Shown here piece after piece: positions 1 through 5,166 of a stretch of DNA of 5,166 nt. The stretch is from an uncultured Clostridia bacterium. Lineage in GTDB: Bacteria; Bacillota_A; Clostridia; TANB77; CAG-508. Below the pieces are notes generated by a model. It was not told the DNA's origin. It searched no databases and saw only the letters and a list, made by a program, of their open reading frames with translations. A program made the position numbers and the translations under genes. Every line of letters starts with the position of its first letter. The first letter of the stretch is position 1. Location: positions 1 through 5,166 of the forward strand of contig CANQZZ010000100.1 of the NCBI GenBank assembly GCA_947628465.1, given 5' to 3'.

Positions 1-1079
<1,079 letters not shown>

Positions 1080-1081
1080 TA

Positions 1082-4000
1082 TTATTTGTCTTCTATGTCC
1101 TCATCATTTAAGATATTGTCTTCTGCTAAGTCGTTGTCAAATATTTCTTCATCATCTTCAATATCCTCGTCATCTTCTTCGTCTTCTTCCATTACTTCTT
1201 CATCAAAATCTTCTTCTATGAAGTCTCCAGACATTTCTCCTTCATCAACTACTGCTTCTTCGTCAGGCATAACTTTGTTTAATTCTTCTAGATTTAAGTC
1301 TATTCCTTCATCAATATTTTCTTTAAGTTCTAATTCTTCATCGTCTTCAGAATACAAGCGTACATCTAGTCCTAAACTTTGTAGTTCTTTTACTAATACT
1401 TTAAAGCTTTCTGGAACTCCTGGTTCTGGAACGTTTTCGCCTTTAACAATTGCTTCATAAGTTTTTACTCTTCCTACAACATCGTCTGATTTGATTGTTA
1501 ATATTTCTTGAAGTGTATATGCTGCACCATAAGCTTCTAGTGCCCAAACCTCCATTTCTCCAAATCTTTGTCCACCAAATTGTGCTTTACCTCCAAGAGG
1601 TTGTTGTGTTACTAATGAGTATGGTCCAGTTGAACGAGCATGTATCTTGTCATCTACTAAGTGGTGAAGTTTAAGCATATACATTACACCAACTGTGATT
1701 GGTTTGTCGAAAGGCTCTCCTGTTCTTCCATCATAAAGTATTGTTTTACCATCTTCTGAAAGTCCTGCTTCTTTTAATAATTCTACTATATCTTCTTCTG
1801 TTGCACCGTCAAATACTGGTGTTGCAACTTTCATTCCTAATAGTCTTGCTGCTGCTCCTAAGTGAACCTCTAAAACTTGACCAAGGTTCATACGAGAAGG
1901 TACACCAAGTGGGTTTAGAACAACATCGACTGGTGTTCCGTCTGGCATAAATGGCATATCTTCAACTGGAAGTATTCTTGATATAACACCTTTGTTACCA
2001 TGACGTCCAGCCATTTTATCACCAACTGATATTTTTCTCTTTTGAGCAATATATACTCTAATCACTTCATTAACGCCAGGTCCAAGTTCGTCTGAGTTTT
2101 CTCTGTTATATAATTTTACATCAACGATTGTTCCTGCTTCTCCATGAGGTACCCTTAAAGATGTATCTCTTACTTCTCTTGCTTTTTCACCGAATATTGC
2201 ACGAAGTAATCTTTCTTCTGCTGATAATTCTGTTTCTCCTTTTGGAGTAACTTTTCCTACTAAAATGTCTCCAGGTCTTACTTCTGCACCTATTCTTATT
2301 ATTCCATTTTCGTCTAAGTCTTTTAAGTTTTCTTCACCTACGTTTGGAATATCTCTTGTAATTTCTTCTGCTCCAAGTTTTGTGTCTCTACATTCACAAT
2401 CGTATTCTTCTATATGTATTGATGTGTAAACATCTTCTTTAACTAATCTTTCACTAAGCAAAATTGCGTCCTCGTAGTTGTATCCTTCCCATGTTGTAAA
2501 TGCTATAAGTACGTTTTTACCAAGTGCCATCTCACCATTTTGTGTAGAAGGTCCATCTGCTATAACATCATTTGCTTTTACTTTTTCACCTTTTACAACT
2601 ATTGGGTGTTGATTTATACATGTACCACCATTTGTTCTTTTAAACTTACGTAGTCTATATGTATCTTTTTCACCTGATTTTGTTTTTATGATAATTTCGT
2701 CACCAGTAACTCTTTCAACTACACCATCATTTTTTGCAACTACTGTAATTCCAGAGTCTTTTGCTGCTCTGTATTCTATACCTGTTCCAACTATTGGTGA
2801 GTCTGTAATCATTAGAGGAACTGCTTGACGTTGCATGTTAGCACCCATTAATGCACGGTTTGCGTCATCATGCTCTAAGAAAGGTATCATTGCAGCACCT
2901 ACAGATACTAATTGTTTTGGTGATACGTCAATATAGTCAACTTTATCTGCTTCTACTTCTGTAACTTCGTCTAAGTATCTTACTCTTATCATTTTGTTTT
3001 TGAATTTTCCGTCTTTTGTCATAGGCTCTGTTGCTTGAGCTATTATGTATTCGTCTTCTTCATCTGCTGTCATATATTTAACTTCGTCTGTTACTTTATG
3101 TGTTTTTGGATCTATTTTTCTATATGGTGTTTCTACAAATCCATATTCATTAATTACTGCAAATGTTGAAAGTGCAGATATAAGTCCAATGTTTGGTCCT
3201 TCTGGAGATTCTATTGGGCAAAGTCTTCCATAGTGTGTATAGTGTACGTCACGAACTTCGAATCCTGCTCTTTCTCTTGAAAGTCCTCCAGGTCCTAAAG
3301 CTGAAATTCTTCTTTTATGTGTTAATTCTGATAATGGGTTTGTTTGATCCATAAATTGTGATAATTGTGAACTTCCAAAGAATTCTCTTATTGATGATGT
3401 TATTGGTTTTGTGTTTATTAATGTTTGTGGTGTTATAACATCTAAGTCTTGTATTGTCATTCTTTCACGAACAACTCTTTCTAGTCTTGTAAGACCAATT
3501 CTAAATTGATTTTGTAATAATTCTCCTACGCATCTTATACGTCTATTTCCTAAGTGGTCGATATCATCAACTTTTCCTAGACCATATTGTAAGTTTAATA
3601 AATAGTTTACAGATGATATCATATCTTCTGTTACTATATGTTTTGGAACAAGTTCTTCCATTCTTTCTTCAATTACTTTTTTCAAGTCTTTTTTATTAGT
3701 ATTTTCTAATATGTTTTTTAATATCTCATAATTTACAAGTTCTTTAACTTTAATTCCTAATTTTTCAGTATCAACATAAGCATTTATATCTACTGTTCCA
3801 TTTCCTATTACTCTTACTTTTTTGTCATCTACTTTTACATCAACAATATTTATACCTGAATCTTGTATTTGTTTTGCAACTTCTTTAGATATAACTGTAT
3901 CTTTCTCTACTAATATTTCTCCTGTTTCAGAATTTAAAATATCGCTATATGCAACCTGTCCTGCTATTCTAGATGCTAAATTTAATTTTTTATTAAATTT

Positions 4001-4816
4001 ATATCTTCCTACTTTTGCTAAATCATATCTTCTTGGATCAAAGAATAAATTGTTGAATAGGTTTCTTGCAGCATCAACTGTTGGAAGCTCTCCTGGTCTT
4101 AATTTTTTGTAAATTTCAACTATTGCTTCTTCACTTGTTTTAACTGTATCTTTTGCTATTGTTGCTAAAATCTTTTCATCTTCTCCAAATACATCTATAA
4201 TCTGGTCGTCAGAAACTAGTCCTATTGCTCTTAATAGAACTGTTATAGGTAATTTTCTTGTTCTATCTATTCTTACATAGAATATATCATTACCATCTGT
4301 TTCATATTCAAGCCATGCTCCTCTAATTGGCATAACCGTAGCTTTGTATAATTTCTTTCCTGTTTTATCATAGTCTGATTCATAATAACATCCAGGTGAA
4401 CGAACAAGTTGGCTTACTACAACTCTTTCTGCTCCATTAATTACAAATGTACCACTATCTGTCATTAGTGGGAAATCTCCTAAATAAATTTCTTGTTCTT
4501 TAATTTCTCCAGTTTCACGATTAATAAGCCTTACTTTTACATGTAATCTTGTAGAGTAAGTTGCATCTCTTTCCTTTGCTTCTTCCAAAGAGTATTTAGT
4601 TTTTTCTTCCATATAATAATCGAAAAATTCAAGAACTAAATTACCAGAATAATCGATGATTGGTGAGATATCTTTTAATACTTCTCCAAGTCCTTCCCTT
4701 ACAAACCAATCATAAGAATCTTTTTGAACTTCTATTAGATTTGGAATATCAATAAAGTCTCCGATTCTTGCAAATGTTTTCCTTGTTGTCTTTTCATATT
4801 TTAAGTCTGTTAACAA
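1082..4816 (-). CDS. rpoB: DNA-directed RNA polymerase subunit beta
   Basis: The second-largest RNA polymerase subunit; with beta' it forms the catalytic cleft and the rifamycin pocket. It is intact. Numbering below counts from the upstream TTG at 4825. Visible: protrusion/lobe start with [15 protein letters not shown] (27-41); the SPGCYYE block (143-149); [21 protein letters not shown] (424-444); rifamycin cluster I (484-515); cluster [15 protein letters not shown] (537-549); GYNYEDAI with E785 and D786 near the active site; [12 protein letters not shown] with the conserved lysines K937 and K945; and the C-terminal clamp-contact block [23 protein letters not shown] (1078-1100). A very acidic tail fills roughly 1158-1247. 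Length (1244-1247) is typical of Clostridia and longer than the 1193 I recall for Bacillus subtilis, largely through the tail. No ATG or GTG precedes the conserved start, so initiation is at TTG. I prefer the TTG at 4816 (MLTDLKYEK), 9 bases after AAAGGGAG. The TTG at 4825 abuts that site directly and would add three residues. Confidence 0.97.
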   Translation of the reverse strand: MLTDLKYEKTTRKTFARIGDFIDIPNLIEVQKDSYDWFVREGLGEVLKDISPIIDYSGNLVLEFFDYYMEEKTKYSLEEAKERDATYSTRLHVKVRLINRETGEIKEQEIYLGDFPLMTDSGTFVINGAERVVVSQLVRSPGCYYESDYDKTGKKLYKATVMPIRGAWLEYETDGNDIFYVRIDRTRKLPITVLLRAIGLVSDDQIIDVFGEDEKILATIAKDTVKTSEEAIVEIYKKLRPGELPTVDAARNLFNNLFFDPRRYDLAKVGRYKFNKKLNLASRIAGQVAYSDILNSETGEILVEKDTVISKEVAKQIQDSGINIVDVKVDDKKVRVIGNGTVDINAYVDTEKLGIKVKELVNYEILKNILENTNKKDLKKVIEERMEELVPKHIVTEDMISSVNYLLNLQYGLGKVDDIDHLGNRRIRCVGELLQNQFRIGLTRLERVVRERMTIQDLDVITPQTLINTKPITSSIREFFGSSQLSQFMDQTNPLSELTHKRRISALGPGGLSRERAGFEVRDVHYTHYGRLCPIESPEGPNIGLISALSTFAVINEYGFVETPYRKIDPKTHKVTDEVKYMTADEEDEYIIAQATEPMTKDGKFKNKMIRVRYLDEVTEVEADKVDYIDVSPKQLVSVGAAMIPFLEHDDANRALMGANMQRQAVPLMITDSPIVGTGIEYRAAKDSGITVVAKNDGVVERVTGDEIIIKTKSGEKDTYRLRKFKRTNGGTCINQHPIVVKGEKVKANDVIADGPSTQNGEMALGKNVLIAFTTWEGYNYEDAILLSERLVKEDVYTSIHIEEYDCECRDTKLGAEEITRDIPNVGEENLKDLDENGIIRIGAEVRPGDILVGKVTPKGETELSAEERLLRAIFGEKAREVRDTSLRVPHGEAGTIVDVKLYNRENSDELGPGVNEVIRVYIAQKRKISVGDKMAGRHGNKGVISRILPVEDMPFMPDGTPVDVVLNPLGVPSRMNLGQVLEVHLGAAARLLGMKVATPVFDGATEEDIVELLKEAGLSEDGKTILYDGRTGEPFDKPITVGVMYMLKLHHLVDDKIHARSTGPYSLVTQQPLGGKAQFGGQRFGEMEVWALEAYGAAYTLQEILTIKSDDVVGRVKTYEAIVKGENVPEPGVPESFKVLVKELQSLGLDVRLYSEDDEELELKENIDEGIDLNLEELNKVMPDEEAVVDEGEMSGDFIEEDFDEEVMEEDEEDDEDIEDDEEIFDNDLAEDNILNDEDIEDK

Positions 4817-4825
4817 ATAAATCAA

Positions 4826-4833
4826 CTCCCTTT
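4826..4833 (-). promoter_or_regulatory. rpoB ribosome binding site, which decides the start codon
   Basis: AAAGGGAG on the coding strand ends at 4826. The TTG at 4825 follows with no spacer, whereas the in-frame TTG at 4816 is 9 bases away, a normal distance. The in-frame stretch upstream reaches a TAG at 4859-4861 without any ATG, GTG or other TTG, so no alternative start exists there. Confidence 0.7.
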
Positions 4834-4861
4834 GTTTTAATTGAGCAGATATATTTATCTA

Positions 4862-4954
4862 TTAAACAAGGTCCCTCTTAAATACTAATGTATTATATTC
4901 CTCAAAACCGTACTGCCCTAAATTAATTTTGATTTCTATAACCTTAGTAAGTAT
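4862..4954 (-). other. Possible 30-codon leader ORF with no canonical start codon
   Basis: An open frame starts right after a TAA at 4955-4957 with ATA CTT ACT AAG and ends with TAA at 4862-4864, 45 bases before the preferred rpoB start. It would read (I/M)LTKVIEIKINLGQYGFEE and 12 further residues, ending RDLV. The sequence AAGGAGG lies exactly 6 bases before the ATA, ideal for initiation there, yet the frame has no ATG, GTG or TTG anywhere. ATA differs from ATG by one base. It could be an AUA-initiated leader peptide, a small gene whose start was lost or misread, or chance. I do not recognise the peptide. A 30-codon open frame is not rare in A+T-rich DNA, so confidence is low. Confidence 0.25.
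4892..4897 (-). promoter_or_regulatory. Possible -10 box (TATAAT) downstream of the hairpin
   Basis: A second perfect TATAAT on the minus strand lies 76 bases before the preferred rpoB start, within the short open frame. The bases at the expected -35 distance (TAGGGC at 4915-4920, 17-base spacer) match the consensus poorly and there is no TG extension. If active it would give rpoB a short leader that escapes the upstream terminator-like element. Confidence 0.2.
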
Positions 4955-4960
4955 TTAATT

Positions 4961-4967
4961 CCTCCTT
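4961..4967 (-). promoter_or_regulatory. Orphan Shine-Dalgarno (AAGGAGG) in the rpoB leader
   Basis: AAGGAGG on the minus strand is a better match to the 16S 3' end than the site used by rpoB itself. At normal spacing it faces only an ATA codon. It is 136 bases upstream of the rpoB start, too far to serve it directly. It could serve the short open frame above, act as a standby ribosome site, or be a chance purine run. Confidence 0.4.
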
Positions 4968-4989
4968 ATTCAACTTTTAAAAACAATAC

Positions 4990-5061
4990 AAAAAAGTGTA
5001 GGAAAAGTAATTTTATTTTTACTTTTTGGATGCGTCTAAAGTCCTACATCCCTACACTTTT
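4990..5061 (-). terminator. Terminator-like three-helix structure upstream of rpoB (end of an upstream operon or leader attenuator)
   Basis: The outer stem pairs 4992-5002 with 5051-5061 (AAAAGTGTAGG with CCTACACTTTT, 11 bp, perfect). Enclosed are 5003-5010 with 5019-5026 (AAAAGTAA/TTACTTTT, 8 bp, 8-base loop) and 5028-5032 with 5047-5051 (GGATG/CATCC, 5 bp, sharing base 5051 with the outer stem). On the minus strand the closing arm runs into six T, then GTATTGTTTTT, as in an intrinsic terminator; the plus strand also follows with a T-rich run. The branched interior is unusual for a simple terminator. TGTAGG occurs twice on the minus strand in the 5' part, so the closing arm CCTACA could pair with either copy. 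It may end an upstream transcript or conditionally stop rpoBC transcription. The pairing is seen directly; the role is inferred. Confidence 0.6.
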
Positions 5062-5154
5062 ATTCTATTACTAAATTTAAATTTTTAATTTATTTATTTT
5101 AACCACCCTTAATGTTCTAAGAGCTACATACTTTATTTGCAAAATATGTGCTTT

Positions 5155-5160
5155 ATTATA
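5155..5160 (-). promoter_or_regulatory. Possible -10 box (TATAAT) for rpoBC at the window edge
   Basis: A perfect TATAAT on the minus strand lies 7 bases from the window end, so the -35 box would be outside and cannot be checked. If used, transcription would begin near 5148 and the whole hairpin region would be in the rpoB leader. TATAAT matches are frequent in A+T-rich DNA, hence the low confidence. Confidence 0.3.
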
Positions 5161-5166
5161 ATATCA

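Larger units (their letters stand above)
4826..5166 (-). other. rpoB upstream/leader region without a recognisable gene
   Basis: This 341-base stretch is more A+T-rich than the genes. I find no conserved protein on either strand and no tRNA. On the coding strand its only ATGs (5127-5129 and 5047-5049) are each followed at once by TAG. It contains a -10-like hexamer at the edge, a terminator-like structured element, an orphan Shine-Dalgarno with a short open frame, and the rpoB ribosome binding site, each listed separately. If transcription starts near the edge hexamer, the leader would be about 320 bases. rplL, the frequent upstream neighbour of rpoB, is not in the window. Confidence 0.6.

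Noticed and set aside
1699..4112. Other plus-strand open frames inside rpoB (1699-1950, 3045-3233, 3822-4112)
   Set aside because: All lie opposite well-conserved rpoB sequence and resemble no known protein.
4992..5061. 70-base element with 11-bp terminal inverted repeats, considered as a MITE
   Set aside because: There is no clear target-site duplication, no second copy in the window, and the flanking T-tract fits a transcriptional hairpin better.
5101..5110. AAGGGTGGTT on the minus strand, resembling the T-box core AGGGTGG
   Set aside because: The conserved ACCGCG part is missing, the downstream hairpin arm does not pair with it as a T-box terminator would, and rpoB is not a typical T-box target.
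5045..5129. Two ATG-TAG start-stop pairs (5124-5129 and 5044-5049) in the leader
   Set aside because: The first lacks a Shine-Dalgarno and the second lies inside the hairpin; minimal ORFs are possible, but nothing here distinguishes them from chance.
5114..5142. TTGCAA, 17 bases, TAGAAC as a promoter on the minus strand
   Set aside because: Each hexamer matches the consensus at only four of six positions; such matches are expected by chance in this A+T-rich stretch.
5103..5166. Minus-strand open frame from the window edge after TGA, with a possible TTG start at 5142
   Set aside because: It encodes about 21 residues from the TTG with no ribosome binding site, low-complexity Lys/Ile-rich content, and no recognisable family.

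Overview
The window holds the RNA polymerase rpoB-rpoC block, entirely on the minus strand, from a low-G+C bacterium (about one third G+C by eye; AGA and ATA codons are common). Both proteins read like Clostridia (Bacillota). RpoC has the clostridial stretch around its zinc ribbon ([15 protein letters not shown]) and a Lys at the fidaxomicin-sensitising position. RpoB has the Firmicute wording [14 protein letters not shown] and no large Gram-negative-type insertions. I cannot place it to genus.

Layout in the direction of transcription (high to low coordinates): 5166-4826 is a 341-base stretch with no recognisable conserved gene, read here as the rpoB leader. It carries a perfect -10-like hexamer at the window edge (5155-5160) and a three-helix, terminator-like hairpin followed by a U-tract (4990-5061). 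It also carries an excellent but orphan Shine-Dalgarno (4961-4967) in front of a 30-codon open frame that lacks any usual start codon (4862-4954). rpoB follows (4816 or 4825 down to 1082), complete and intact, with an unavoidable UUG start. A 59-base gap (1023-1081) holds an 11-bp imperfect hairpin and a strong ribosome binding site. rpoC then runs from 1022 off the left edge, with its first 340 codons present.

RpoB and RpoC are the two catalytic subunits of one enzyme, made from one transcript, so the window is a housekeeping transcription locus. In many Firmicutes rpoB lies just downstream of rplJ-rplL. Here no ribosomal protein gene lies within 341 bases upstream, and a terminator-like structure intervenes. 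That suggests rpoBC has its own promoter and possibly leader-level (attenuation) control. No mobile element, CRISPR array, tRNA or rRNA was seen. The genes are conventional; the only under-explained part is the leader.
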